Shown: piece by piece, positions 33,139 to 46,900 of the stretch | Layout of the letters: every line of letters starts with the position of its first letter | Position numbering within the stretch: position 1 is the stretch's first letter | NCBI GenBank assembly: GCA_006384855.1 | Contig: VCJN01002737.1 | Coordinates: 213,501-277,500, forward strand | Reading direction: 5' to 3' | From: Tetraselmis striata | Taxonomy: Eukaryota > Chlorophyta > Chlorodendrophyceae > Chlorodendrales > Chlorodendraceae | DNA: 64,000 nucleotides | Position numbers and translations under genes: made by a program | The notes under the pieces: model-generated | The model's database searches: none | What the model saw: only the letters and a program-made list of their open reading frames with translations | Told to the model about the DNA's origin: nothing

Positions 33139-34662
33139 CTTCGCGCCGGGGATTTGTGGAGGTGCCCCTACCTCTTGGGTTGAGTCTCGTGCGGGATGCG
33201 GGCCGCTTTCAGCCGGTTTGTAGTGTTGATCTTTCAGGTCTGCTTTTAGCGATAGATTTGTTAATAAATGTTTTTAAGAGCAGCATGAATTTTTAAACAT
33301 ATCAAATCTACAAGCCGCGTAAAAGCGGGCCGCTGACTACTTGTGTGCACTACAAAAAGGCCAGTAACAAACCCACCGCTCAAAGCAGTATTAAAAGATA
33401 AGCGCTACAAGCCGCCTAAAAGCGGCCCGCATCCCGCACGAGGCCGCGTCGGTCGGGCAGGTCGTCAGGTCTTCGGGGCGGGCACGGCGCGAAACGCCAA
33501 GCCCGCCGCGTGTACCGCAACGGGACGCCGGACGCCGTCGTTCGACCGTCGCCCGTCCGTCGACGGACGCCGGGCCCCGGGTCGGCGGACACGGGGCTGT
33601 ATATGCGAGTGACATGAGGCGGCTACACCGTACCAGTACTAATCTTTACACCATCGGGAGCCGGCGACTTGAGTCGAGTGGGCTGCGCCCCGCAGACCGC
33701 GGACCGTCGGACCTGACGCTGGCGGGGTGGGGGGGGGGGGGGGGGGCGGCGTGCGATTACATGATCGACTTCGCGTGCGTGTCCTCCACAACCCCCACTT
33801 GGAGCAACGACCCCCGCTGGTGCACCCCGGCGGGAATCGCGGCGACCGAGGCGGAGCATGGTTGGCAGCGGACCGGGCATGTTCCGTCCCAGTGCAGAGT
33901 GTTCATCGGTACTACCCTTTTGTGGTTGAGGACCGCGGCCGTCTCGGGAAGTCCGCTTTGACGGTGGTCTACATACATCTTCACGGCGATGTTGGCTGTG
34001 CGCAACTTCCCTGGCGGTCCTTCCGCCCCGACCTCTTGCTTTCTTCGTGGTCAATCCGTTGAGGCACTTCGGAACTTTGTCGCAATGAAGCAGCCAACCT
34101 GCTGAGTTCCGCCGTCACCTGTCGCGCCCAGGGCGGGGGCTGTTGCAGCGGGTCTTGGCTTGCATGCATGGTACCCTGGGCGGCATTCTCTCTGCCGGTG
34201 TGCAGATGGTCAAGTCTGATGCGTGTGCTCGTGCCCATTCTGCGTCTTCTCATGTTACTGCTTCCACCCCGTTGTCGTTGTAGAGGACCTTTCTGATTGT
34301 CCTTTTTGTTAGTGATTTCCGACATCGCCTTCTGCTGTTAGCTCATGTAATCTTTACACCATAATCAGCAGTAAAAACGCGCTGCGGCACCGCGTTATTT
34401 TGGCGTATCAAGCGTGCCTGGGCTAGAATACACGCGCGTCCATCCGGAAACAAGACGTAGTCGAACCTGTACCGTGAAATCAAACGATCGAATACCGAAC
34501 TTATGACGGTCTAGTGACGAAGACGCAGCACGTGAGGACGGGGGAGGGGGACGCCTCAGATTTTAATGAAAACGCGGTGCTACCGGTATTGCTTCGCTCA
34601 TACTGCGGGCAATTTCGGACCACCTCCTCCGTTTTCTCCGCTTAACCCAAGAGGTAGGGGAA
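33139..34662 (-). mobile_element. Non-autonomous Helitron2-like element, copy 3
   Basis: Both ends match copies 1 and 2: TTCCCCTACC at 34662 (element orientation) and the subterminal CCCCTACCTCTTGGGTTGAG at about 33167. The 3' end is damaged: the hairpin is reduced to GGCGCGAAG and the terminal TAG is missing. The interior (about 33650-34340) is unrelated to the Helitron genes. Confidence 0.72.
33650..34340 (-). other. Possible captured host gene fragment inside Helitron copy 3
   Basis: The minus strand has protein-like frames (34325-33981 and 34005-33757, for example NHKRVVPMNTLHWDGTCPV), and an 18-base poly-G tract (33729-33746) like those in host introns nearby. Helitrons are known to capture gene pieces. 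I do not recognise the protein. Confidence 0.35.
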
Positions 34663-34938
34663 TTTAACCAACCCCCTCACCGAACAAACAGCACACATCC
34701 CGGGGTGGGCCAGCCCAGTGGACATCGCGAGCGCATGCATGCGAGGCAGGTAGAACGTTGGCAGGCAATAGCTACCGGTACCTCCGCCATAATCTGTGCT
34801 GCAAATCTGGACGATTTGACTTTAAAAAGTGGGGATATTCCTCTCGCTCCCCGTTCCTCCCAGTCACGCTTTGTGTCCTCGATCCGGAGTACGCCACCGA
34901 GCGCAGAACAAAGCATCAGGTCGCGGCGCCGGGGCGTC

Positions 34939-37900
34939 ATGGCGACCTCGTCCGGCACTAGAACGCCAGCTCTCCTCGCAGCACTGCTGCTTGGGGGCTT
35001 CGTCGCCCAAGCAGTTTCCTTAGTGGGCCCCATCGTACCTATCGTGGGAGATGTGACACAGACTGCAGCAGGTAGGCCGACCTTGCCGGTTGCGGGCGGG
35101 GTTGCTGGGGGGACGGCTGGGCTCAGAGGTTGGTTACCCTAACAGCCTAACTGAGACAGAGCACCGTCGAATATATTTCGCTTTACAATTTATGCGTGCG
35201 CTGCGTCGGTGCGTCCGTACAACCGACTCCGCAGCGTCACTCGCACCGTTTGGCGTGCCCGCTGCGACTGTGGGCTGACACAAGCGGCGATCGACACGGA
35301 AAATGTGTATCTACCTGCTCTGCTCCCGCTGTGCAGAGTTTCGGGTGGTGCTGCCCTGGGAGGACGCCGGCGGCCAGGCGGTCGTGAGCATCGAGGTGTG
35401 TCGCGGTGGGCTGCGATGGATATGTCCCGCAAGCCCCCCTTCAACTGCATGCTGCGTGAAGGACTGGAGGCCCGGCAGCGAGGGTATACCCGACCCTGGC
35501 CACGAGTATGAGCTGCAAAATTGGTGGTTGCCGACCCTGGAGAGGTGCCCGTCGGTGGAAATCTCTCGGTCGGGTTTCGAATGACCGGGGCGAGGCAGTG
35601 CATTGGTTCGTACCGTCGAGAGTGTGTCAGTTGGTCTGCACCCTGGCTTGCACGTTTTATAGAGCCCGCGCTACGGGTAGTGAAGTTGCTATATAATTTT
35701 AGCCTATGCTAAGCGCAGCAGGTCCCTTGGTCCGGCCGGAATGCGCAAGTCGATATGTGGGATAAGACAAAATCGGCACGACCTACGCCGTCCTCCCTCA
35801 CCTGTCCGCCTACCACTGTCTCTTTGAACGCTACAATGCACAGGGCCATGGCTCGGGCATCGCAGCACTGCAGCCAGAGAGCGACCGCTTCGCCGCGTGG
35901 CGCGCCGAGGGGCTTCAGCCCGGCACTTCGTACCGGTACACAGTGGCGGCATGCAACGGTGCCTCTGCGTCTGGAGTCTTCCGGACGCTGCCGGCGGCAG
36001 GAGAGCGCGTGCAGGGCCAGTGGAGGCTTGCCGCCGTGGCGGGGCTGATGGGGCCCAACATCTGCAGGCATGAGGAACAGGTGCGGTCCCGCTGGCTGCT
36101 GCCGCGCCAAGCAGGGGGTGGGGGGGCCAGTCTCCCTTCCTTGGCTCGTCGTGTCGTAGGATGGGTAAGGGGGGGGGGGGGGGGGGGGGGGGGAATTGGC
36201 AAATATCCTATAATTTATGAAATGCTGACACTGCTTGTGGCGGAAGAAACTCTTGGAAGCGAAGCCTGGCCTGCTGATGTTGCGCTACCGGTACTTGCAC
36301 TCGGACTTGTTGTGTCGGTGTGTCCATATGTGATCGCTCCATGCTGTCATGTCTGCTAACAACACCTCAGCAGGGGAGTGGTGGCTAGTCAAAGTGGTTG
36401 GCCAAGCTATAGGGGCTGCGAAGTGCTTGATTCAGGTGTGCCCTTGATTGTCTGCAGGGGTTCCCCCTCTCTGCGCTGCGGCGGTGGGCCCCGGACACTG
36501 TCCTTGCACTCGGTGACATGATTGACTCCGATACAGAGTGCCGCAGCACCGGGGCATACAACCAGCCACAGGTCGTGCTCTCCCGGACACGCTCTCCTCG
36601 CCCTGGAATCCGCTTGCTTGACTGCCGAGGCCTGTCCGCACTGCCACCAGTTCTGTCTGTGCCCTATCTGCGATCGGCACGAAGCAATTTACCTCAATGG
36701 CATGCCTCCAGCCTATCACGCCTGGGGTCGTAGCCGTAGCCCGACAACCGCATGCTCCGACCGCCACTCCAGACCCTCAGGGCGCTCCCACTGATGTACG
36801 CTGCTTGACTTGTGCTTCCTCAGGGACCCTTAGGAAGCGGAGGGGCTGCCGTCACCATGTACGACTACCTCAGGTGCGTGCCAAGCGTTGCGCCTTTCTC
36901 TGGACGGGAAGAACACCGAGGGCGGTCGCGCACGCATGCTAGTCGCTGACGGTGTGCTTCGCCCCCGCGCCCCACCCCTCACACTCTCAGCCGCTACCAG
37001 TACATCTTCCAGGACGAGGGGCTGCGCGAGCTGCTGTCCAACACCTCTTATGTCGCCACGTGGGATGACGGCGAGGTATGAGGTGGCAGCATTACGCCGA
37101 CCTGGGCACTTCCCTCCGCATCCAGCTCAGCAGGCGCACATTGGTGGAGCACTAGTGCCGGGGAAGCTACGTGGTGGATTTTGGGGGGGGGGGGGGGGGG
37201 GGGGGGGCGCACTGCGGTCCACTGCGCTGCACCTGCTACGCTCTCATAACTGCGGCTGCGGCCCCCCCCACCCCCTTGCTGCAGATCCTGGAGGGCGCCG
37301 GGCCATCGCTGGACGTGCGCTACAGCCGGCGCGACAACATCCCTGACGGCCAGCACCTGCTCCCCACTGCGCTGGCAGCCATGATCGCCGCCAACCCTAT
37401 CCAACAGGCACCCAACACCCCAGGCCGCCTCTACCGCAGCTTCCAGGTCCCCCCCCCGTCCCTCCCCCCCCTTTGCTCTGCTGCCTTGCCCGAGCCCGAG
37501 CTCGGCACAGCGCCCTCATCGGCCGGCCACTCAGCGCCCCCCACGGGTAGGCGAGCTCAGCTGACCTGGCGCCACGCAGGTCGGTGACATCGCCGAGGTG
37601 TTCGTGCTCGACCTCAGGTGAGACTGGGTGCCGGTAGGACGCGCCCATGAGCACAGCCCTGCCGTCACAATACATAGTTATTAGGAGGTTGTAGGTCCGT
37701 CAGAAGATATACTACTACACAGAAATGGTCACAGTATTGCAATGTGAGGGGAGGGCCAGGGGAGGGGGGAGGGGGCGGAGGGACACGAGAACAAGGGGGA
37801 AGGGGAGTCTCACCTGCGGAACATGTTCCGTATTTGCACCGCTATTTTCCATCTCAGCCATTTTGATCATGGCAGGGCGTGTCGGTGAAATGATCGTTGT

Positions 37901-40900
37901 ATTGGAAAAAAGCCAGCAACGGTATCCCGGTCATGGAGGTAGCGCGTTTGCCACATCAAGGTAGTAAGTAATGAGGTCCCCTAACGGCATACTACGGGTT
38001 GTTCCGTATGCCACCATCTACACAGCCCACTGTAACCTGCCAGGTTGGCATTCGATCCCACGCCGCCATCCCGTGCACCGCACCCCGCAGGCAGTACCGC
38101 GATGCGCCCATCCAACTGGAGAATAACTACTTTCCGAAAACGATGCTTGGCCTGGAGCAGAAGACGTGGTTGTGGGAGCACATTGGCGCCTCCACCGCCA
38201 AGTGGAAGGTGCGTCGCCCTGCTGCCTGTTGGCCAGTGCGCAAAGTTCTTCCCTCGACATCGCTGCCTGACAGTAGTATACACTGGTACGCTGTGATGAG
38301 CACGTGACGCACCGACATACACCGGAACCGCGCGTTTTGTCTAAAGCTTGCATTAACACGGAGGGTGTGTACCAAAGTCCCGACAAGCTCTTCATTGAGT
38401 CATTCATGTGACTCTCCGGATGCGCAGCTGCTCAGTGACTTTGTCGGACAGTGAATAGTTCCCGGGTGGGCTTGCTTTTCTGCGTAGCTGCTGTTCTGCT
38501 CCCAGTGCCGGCGCGTCTGTCATCACACGGCGTTCTGGACCAGCCGATACCAGTACCGTGCGCGTCGTGTTTGTGTACGAGTACTTATTTCCTACCGGAA
38601 GCATCACTATTCGGATGCTAGTTTGAAGTTGATTGCTGTAGGGTCAATTAATTTCAAACGGTGGTGCCGGGCCGTGTTAAGATTTTCCAACCTTCTAGCG
38701 TTGGAATAAACAGCTTGCGATAAACCAGACTACTCGAGTATTGGTACTACCAGGGCGATATATTATTTATGTTATATTATTATATTATTATTTATATCAT
38801 TTATATTCCCCGTACATATAGTTACATGAGCTAGCTGCAAAAGGCGATCAGGAAACCACCCGAAAAGGCATATATATATTATATTATATCTTCGTTTTAC
38901 TCATCGTACCAGTCGACACACGTATTATGCAGGACTCGTCAACGTACTGTCATCATCGTTCATCGGTCCGCACTCCTATATTATTGCCATCTATTCTCAA
39001 AAAATGTACGTAAACTTTTTGTGAGTAAATGGGCAATTCCCAATCAAACAATGTCCTTAGTGTCTTCCGAAATCAAGTCGCAGTACGACTGAATTCTACG
39101 TGTCAGATTTCTTTAAGGCAAAGTATGAATGTACTTTCTAGTTCTATTATTATTTTTATATTCTTTTCTGATATTGCCGCACTTGCATCCTAGTGGACTA
39201 GCGAGTAAACACATCGAATGACATTGAAAATAAAAAACCGGCACTATGGCGAACCCCTGAACGCGGCGGTGGAATCTGCTCGGATCTTTTGAGACCTGTT
39301 GTCCGGTGTTAAGACGGTCCTCCGGGCCCAACATGTACTGCGTAACGTACTATTTGTGAGGTGGTAATTAAAAACAAAACAGGAGGGGTTCATCCCGAGC
39401 CGGTCAAACCGGACGCAATGCCCCCCAACTCCTCCCCTCCGCTAAATGGACGGTGTCTATGCGGTCTACCGTGGCGGATTTTCAATTTTCCTACTCAAAT
39501 TGGATACAGCGGTGTACTGCACCAAGTACAAAAAGCGCTTTGCGGCAAGTACGACAGGGGAAGCGTGATATCCGCGTTAATTTCAGGAACGGACGGGTGG
39601 ACGGATGTACCCTGACCGCTCCGATGCATTCTCACACAGTTGCTTGGATACGTGTCTCGGTCCTCTGGCGGGAACATTGCAGCCCAATCATTGGCGGGAA
39701 GGCTTGCGTAGTCACCTTAAACTGCCTCAAACTTTTGGACCGTGTAGTAGGCGGGCGGGGAGTCAGCTGGATTTCTCTCGGTGTGTCACGCACACCCCGA
39801 TGAAGTGTGAAGCCACCATGCGCCTTATTGAATCGATGGTCTGTCTCTAGTACTAGTATGCGATTTCCGATTCTTAGAGAGGACATTGTCCAATCATCCA
39901 GCGCTCAGTTGGCCCATCAGCTCCCACCACATTCCACCATTTGCAAGAAGTTTTCTAAGGAATGACAAATCTCTGGCGGATGCGGTTTCTGTCCTCTGTT
40001 GGCTGAGGACCCCCCCCCCCCCCCCCCCCCGCGCGATGGCGCTGGCCCACCGCAGGTACTGGTGTCGTCTGTGCCGCTGAGCGTTCCGGTCGGCGAAACG
40101 CCTGGCAGCAGCGACTGGCCGTCGGAGATGGGCCGGTTCCCGGCGACTATGCGTGATGGCTGGGCTGCTGGCGGCGAGCGCGGTGGCTACGCCAATGAGC
40201 TGAATGAGGCATCCTCCCTGCCCCCCTCCCACCCCCCCCCCCCCCCCCCCCCCCGCGCGCCCGCTTCCGCCAATCGCTTCGCGACCACAGCAACACCAAC
40301 ACACGCAGATACAGACGCGTCATCTATCTTTTGGCGCGCTGGGCCTCTCCTCCCACCCACCTACCCGGACTTGCACTTTTTAGGTAATTGGTGACGAGTT
40401 TAATAGCAGAATTAAGCAGTCAGCAAAGTTGTGGTTTAAGGGCATCAGAGGGATCGCTACTCTTGGAGCGGTTGGCGCAGCCTGCGCTTGTGGTGGCATT
40501 ACTCTCGGTGCTGCTTTCTCCCCTAGAGTTAGGTCGTGCCCGGCGTCATGCACGCTGTTGCTGTCCCATGGAGTCGCATAGAGAGGATTATAGTCAGGAT
40601 GCTGCCTAGGTCGCACCTGGGCTACAACGGCGGCAATCATTGGGTGCATCAAATTTGACCACTGGATGATAATATGTATGTGAGTCGGCGACAGGTGACT
40701 GAGGTCGGGTCCAGTAGTAGATGTGAGCGATATACGTACGTATATCCAATAAAGTACTCAATGCCTTGATGCTCTCAAGTTATCCAATAAGATGGTCGGT
40801 CCCATGGCCCGGCTGGAGTGCTGCTTGTCTCTCTCCAAGCCGCTAAATACGAGATCTTGCTCTCATCCTCTCTATCGATATCTCTTTGCCCTGGAGGTTG

Positions 40901-43425
40901 GGTTGCAACAGTGAAGATGGCTCGTGCGGCATCCGGGAGGGGAGAGACGTAAGCGCGCCACACATCGAGGTTGCATGAAGTATGTTGTCATCCACCATTT
41001 TCGCGGCGGATGGCTTGCGCAGATCATGGAGCGCCTGCGCTCAGCCGGATGCAACAACGTCGTCTGGCTTTCATCGGGTGGCGCACGCGCCGAGGTGCGT
41101 GCCTCGTCACTGACCCTCCTCCCCCCCCCCAAGCCTCCCCACGACGCTGCCCTGTCCACCCTCGTCCCATGACATGCTGCTGCGCATACATAGACCAGTG
41201 AATGGTGGGATGGCCATGGATGAGTGAGGAAGGGGCATGTCAGCAAAGGGGGTAGGGTGGTTTCAGGTGGGGCGGGGGCATGTCAGCGTGGGCCACTGTT
41301 CGTTCTGTATTGATGCCATTGCGACCAACGTGTTGCCTCGCTGAGCAATCGTTGTAATTCAAACAGCGTATCGTAGCGGCTCAGGGATGGCTCGAAAAAT
41401 TCTGAGAAATATGGACAGTTATCTACGTGTAAAAGTAACGTCCGGATGTCACAATCTGGCGGGCGTCCGGGCACGTTTAGGCTCTTTTGTCCATAACATA
41501 GTAGTGGAAACATGACGCGCATTGCAACAAGTGGCCACATCATGGGTGTGGGACTTTACGTGCATGCGTCTCAGTACCCAAAACCCGGTGATGAGGCAGT
41601 GTTTGAGATATACTTGCACGTGAACCGCTCACACTTGGTTAGCAATGGGTAGGGGCGCCACGCTTTATCTCCCCTTTTCACAGCGTTATTTCCACCGTCA
41701 TCGAGGCATTTAAGGCCACGCCATTCTCGTACTCCTCGGCCCACGATAACGCGCTATGGGCATGTATCCCTAAACTACTGTAGAAAGGCCTCGCCCTACA
41801 GCCAGGAAGCCGCGAGAACCCTCTCATGCTTGAGCATGCAACGATCACAGCAAGATGTTTGCCATGAATTTGCTCCAAAACCAACGGAATCTGCAGATAG
41901 GGCTTGGATTATAGCCTGAATGCCCAAGTTTGATACCCTAGATGAATTGCTGATAGTTCCCATACCGAGTGGTACGTGGTATAGATTCGGCGCCAAGTAT
42001 GGCCGATGGCTACGTATGGGCACGGATGGCACAATTTCTGGTTTTTGTAGCGCTATTGCCACGCGCACTCTTTTGACATATATGAAATCGTCGATGGTAA
42101 CGGCTACAGCGCGGCACTGTCGAGTGTAACGCGCTATCACAGCATCCGACCTCAGGGGTACAAGCCTTTTGCAACAGGCATGCACGCGCGCACGGCCTCA
42201 GTGTAACTATTTATGGGTGTGTCGATTGAATCTGTAAACCCCATACTTTTATGGAAAGGTGTATTCCAAAGCTACGTTTTCTCGTATGCACTAGCGAGAA
42301 CTGCCCCCCACAGCTGCTTGAGTTCTCAAATTAGATTGGCCCCTCAAGGGTGCCGAGCAGCGGCGGCTGGACAAGGGGGAGGGGGCATGACACCGCCCCT
42401 GTCGCTCGAGCAGGTGCTACGGCTGAGCCCGCTGGAGGACAACCCTGTGTGGAAGGTCTACGAGGTGATGGTGGGGCCATTGAACGGCGTGGTTGCCCCT
42501 GGTGAAGCGGTGGATGCAGCGCATTACGAGGAGGCGGAGTCGCTGTTCCGCTGGGCGCCGCAGGTGGTCCCACTCTGCTGGCCCCGGCCGTCCCAGCGCC
42601 CTCGGAAACGCGACAGTCGTAGGTTTAGTGCCCCCCCCCCCCCTCTTGACAGTTAGTTTGCAAAGGTTGAGCCGGGCCCGCTCATCATTGATCTCTATGC
42701 CTAGCTAGCGCTCTAGCTGACCCGCATCAGCGCCCTTTTGGCCCGTCATGTGGTCACTTTGTGCACCATAGCCCCTACAGTGCTGCCCGCATATCCACGC
42801 TGCAGTGCACACCACGCACCCTCCGCGCCCCCGCGCTCAACGAATCTCGGTATCCACGCCTCCCAGCCGTGCTCCCTCCATATTGAGCAGTGAGTTCGCA
42901 CTTCCTAAAGGATGCGCAGCCACGGTTGTGCGGCAGTGGGGCGTAGGAGGGACAGAGCTGACGCTGTGTGGTGGCGGCTGCCTCTGCCGTCAGGAACGGC
43001 CGGAGGAGTGGGCAGATGCCCAGCAGTGGCTTAATTTCGGGGGCCTTGTCATCCAGGCAGGCTGCCCCGGTAGTTATGTTTATATTTGACCCCCTCCCCT
43101 TCCCATATATATGTAAGCAGCTCACTCAGCAGGCCGAATCTCTCGACAGGAGGACTCCATGTCTGTGGAGATCGTCAACGCGCTGGGCGACAAAGTGTTT
43201 GAAACGGATCTTTCGGTGAGTCTGGTTCACTGGGAACCCTCCACGTGCGCAGCGGCATACTGTACGGGCAGCGGGGAACCTGTTACGTGCGGATTATCGG
43301 CGGGGCTAACAAAGCACCCGGCCGATGCGGCGCAGGCGGTGCCAAACTCTGAGGCTGAGCCGCTGCCGGAGGCCACCCTCGGGGGCGTAGCGGACTACAC
43401 GGTGGCGCGCGACGCGGAAAAGTAG
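34939..43425 (+). CDS. PhoD-like phosphatase paralogue lacking metal ligands (PhoD-A)
   Basis: Exons in frame: 34939-35071, 35337-35395, one unresolved near 35510-35640, about 35795-36080, 36458-36571, 36824-36873, 36991-37075, 37285-37446, 37580-37617, 38091-38208, 40056-40208, 41023-41094, 42414-42563, 42994-43056, 43150-43215 and 43336-43425 (TAG). Phases match at every resolved joint. Exon 1 encodes a signal peptide (LLAALLLGGFVAQAVS). A fibronectin-like N-domain (LQPGTSYRYTV) precedes the phosphatase fold, which aligns with PhoD-B throughout (KTMLGLEQK, GGYANELNE). Motif LALGDMIDSD is kept, but FFGDL has become AVAGL, WDDHE has become WDDGE, and TDVH has become SGGA. Two introns use GC donors (40209, 43057). 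It is probably secreted and non-catalytic, or has a changed role. Confidence 0.8.
38209..40055 (+). other. Long intron of PhoD-A
   Basis: This 1.85-kb intron has an AT-rich centre (about 38740-39200, many TATTAT words) and a 21-base poly-C tract (40010-40030) just before the acceptor CGCAG. I see no gene in it. Its base composition differs from the GC-rich exons and may reflect an old insertion. Confidence 0.6.
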
Positions 43426-43945
43426 GTGCCCCACGCTGATGAGACCATCGACGAGCGTCTTCCACCCCTTCCGCCCCTACTATCTCGCACCCGCCCCAAA
43501 GCCGCGCTACACGAGGACAGGCAATGCGGGCACCCGGCGGCATGAACTACATCAAAACGCCGATCAACTATGTGCCCTGGAATTGGTACCCTCGCCAACA
43601 TACGGCGCCAACTCGTCGACCTCGGCTTGTCGGGGAATAGTTCGATGACTGAGGTTCCACGTTGACGTCGAGTCGGCTCCTGACCGAACATCGACCCGGT
43701 TGCAAAGACAATATGTAGTCGCCTTCGTATCAAACGTCGACGCGCACACCCGGTGTCTACATCGGCTGCTCCCGTTGTCGTCGTCGACCAACAATAGCTT
43801 GCAGTTGAGGCTGCCCGTCGGCTCGGCCCGATACTATATTTGCGTGCTACCGTCGCATCCCGGTCGCCTACCATCGACAAGCATGGACGTGCAAAGTGCC
43901 GCGGTCGTTGAACGGCGGCGTGCCTACCTGTGACTCGGCACGCAG

Positions 43946-46900
43946 GGAGCTCGTGGCGTATGCGGGCGATGTCGACACGGACTCTGCCGTGGTGGTTGTC
44001 ATGGCGCCCGGCGCTGGAGACATTGCGCTACGATACTGGCCGGCTGACGCCGAGCAGGACGACGGCGCGGAGACCCGGCTGGTGGCCGAGCGCATCCACG
44101 GGTTCTTTGCGAAGACTGAGCTTGTGGGGCTGAGTCCGGACACACATTACCGCTATGTTGCGCGCATGGCCGCCCCGAGGGCCAACGGCGGCGGTGAGCT
44201 GGAGGCGACCGGCAGCTTCCGGACGATGCCCGGCACCGGAGAGAGGAAGGAGCTGAAGTACGCCCCTACCCCCACTGCCTCACTGCATGGTCATGAGTTC
44301 CCGCTTCATCTTTTCCTCACCCGCCAGATACCCGGTCCGAGAGAAAAATGACTCGCTGCGTGTCTTGAGCTGGTGGGCCCGGCCGGAGCTTCAACCCGCC
44401 TGCTTCGGCCAGCTGAGCGTGCGTGTATAATCAAGAGGTCCGCGTGAGTGGTTTCGGAGCACCTCTTCCCGGAAAAGGCCACCCGGCGCGCATTCGGTGT
44501 TATTTTGCGTGTGGTTTCGGAGCGCAGGTGCCAAATACGACGAAACTGCTGATGAAACAACAACGATGTCAGGGCCAGACGGCCAGTTGGAGTGAACCTG
44601 GCGACATCAACACATCACCTCGTATGGCGGGGCCAGGGTGATGGTATAGTCAGAGCTCACACGCGGGCAAGGGGCTGCTCGGGACCTGCGCGTGGTGTCT
44701 ATGCGTAAAAACGAACGCTTGTGGGAGACGATATCCTGTGCGCTAGACCTGAGTCTTATAGCCCGAGTCTTATAGAGCTGTCTCATGGCAGCAAAGGCCG
44801 ACGAGAGCAAGCGGACCGTGCTCTCGTTCAAAAATGTTTTTTGTCTTTGTGGCTTCCAATATGCGCTCGTTGGTGACTTTTGTGAGTGCCATTATCACAT
44901 CAGGGCAGGAAATGGCAAATGCCAGTCTAAATTTCAGTGCCTGCTAATGCAAATGCCCTGCTTGGCGCATTCAGGTTGGCATTTTTTGGGGACCTCGCTG
45001 GCCAGAACGTGTGCAGGGACCGCGACGACGGCTTCCCGGCATTGCATGCCGTGGCCGAGTACCAGCCAGAGGTGGTGATTGGCCTCGGTGACATCGTGTA
45101 TGTCGATCATGACTGCGACGACGAGGGCAAGTTTGGCAATCGGCAGATCCCTCACCCCCGACCTCCCCTGGAAGGCTGTCAGGTGAGAAATGTCGCGGCT
45201 ATTTCTGGTACCCAAACGTCGGCTTGCGGTGCTGTCACGCACGATTACTTGATGCATGTAGCAGTCCCATTCAGCATGCACATTTAAAGTTTTGCAACTG
45301 CTTCATTCGACCCCGCTGTCATTCCCGCTGCCTTTTCCATAGTCGGGGGAGTGTGTGAGTGGAAGAGGCTTGTACGCAACAGCTGCAGAACCAACCGTCT
45401 GCATGTATGTATGTGTGTTTATATATATCTATATATGTATATGTGTGTGTGTGTGTGTGTGTAGCCCGTCCGGCCAAACACTTCCAGCTGCGCTTGAAGC
45501 AGAGTTTGTGCGGTGCTGAGATCCGAAATTGGCCGTAGGTACCGGGTTGTACGTACGGGCGGTAAAACGCAGCTGATTTGTGGCGCATCTTGCAGATCTG
45601 TCTGCCAAGCTTCTGGGACAAGTGCCGCTACAACCACGAGGACCGCCACTTCAAGGCCGCCATCAAGGACGCAAACTTTATCGGGATCTGGGATGACCAC
45701 GGTGCGCCCTCCCGCAGCCGACGCGGACGCCAGACCCCGAACGAGAAGCCGCTATCTGTTGTTGTCCCCTCTGGCGCGTTCTGACGATTTGCCAAACGCT
45801 GCCTGAACCACTGCAGAGGGCGTGAACGACTTCACCCCGTACCTTGATCTCCGATTCAACAATGAGCCGTCATACCCGGAGGGCGTCCACCTGCTGCCCT
45901 TTGGGCTAAAGGTACGCGGGCCAGTGATTTGCCCATTGTACCTCAGCAGAGGGGGGGGTGGGGCAGTCCGCAGTTGTGGTTCTCCAGCTCACGCAGTGCG
46001 AGACGGCCAAAACTCGGTGTTGGCAGAACGCCCCTGCCGAGCTGCTTGCTGTTGGCAGAATGGAGTGGGTGGGTTGCATGGCTCAGCGCGTGGTGGATTG
46101 GCTGGTTGCGTGCAGGGGATGCTGGATTGCAGCCCCACCATGCCGGCGCCCAACACGCCAAAGCGCTTGTACCGCCACTTTGCCTACGGAGACACCGCCG
46201 ACATTTTCGTGCTGGATACAAGGTGGAGCATGCCCGCCACCGCAGCAGACCGCTTCTCTGCATGCTACAGCGGGGACGCGCGCCGCTGTTCGGGAGGCCA
46301 CGGGGGACTGAGCGGTGCTTTTGGTGCTGCGATACGGCTGAGCATGATCGGATGGTGTGCCTGCTGGCGGCCTCCAGGCAGTATCGCGACCCCAGCGTGC
46401 AGGCCGACAGCAAGGTCACCCCCAAGACAATGCTGGGCCTGGAGCAGAAGCGGTGGCTGCTGGAGACGCTGGCACGCTCCCGAGGCACCTGGAAAATCAT
46501 GGTGACAAGCATGCCGCTGGTCATCCCCACTGGGAGCGAGTACAAGCCCGACAAGTGGGAGAGCGAGATGGGGCCCGAGCCCGAGACGTGGCGCGACGGC
46601 TGGACGGCGGGCGACCAGAGCGGCGGCTATGAGAACGAGATGCGGGAGATCCTCCGCGCGATGGCGGACGCCGGGCAGCGCAACGTGATCTTTGTGGCCA
46701 CGGACGTCCACTGCTCCTTTGTGTACAGGTGCTACACCGCTGCGTTTCCTCGCTTCCGCTGCGCACTATCACCCGCCATCTGCGAACGCGGATCGGTTAC
46801 ATGCCGTACAGTGGCGCGGAGGCACGCAGGGGCCGGCGGGGACACCCCCCCCCCCCCCCATCACATCCCGAACGAACATAGTTGTATGTCACGAGTCTTA

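Noticed and set aside
34705-35142. Upstream extension of the PhoD-A first exon
   Set aside because: The frame is open to 34705, but the ATG at 34939 directly precedes the signal peptide; residues before it look non-coding.
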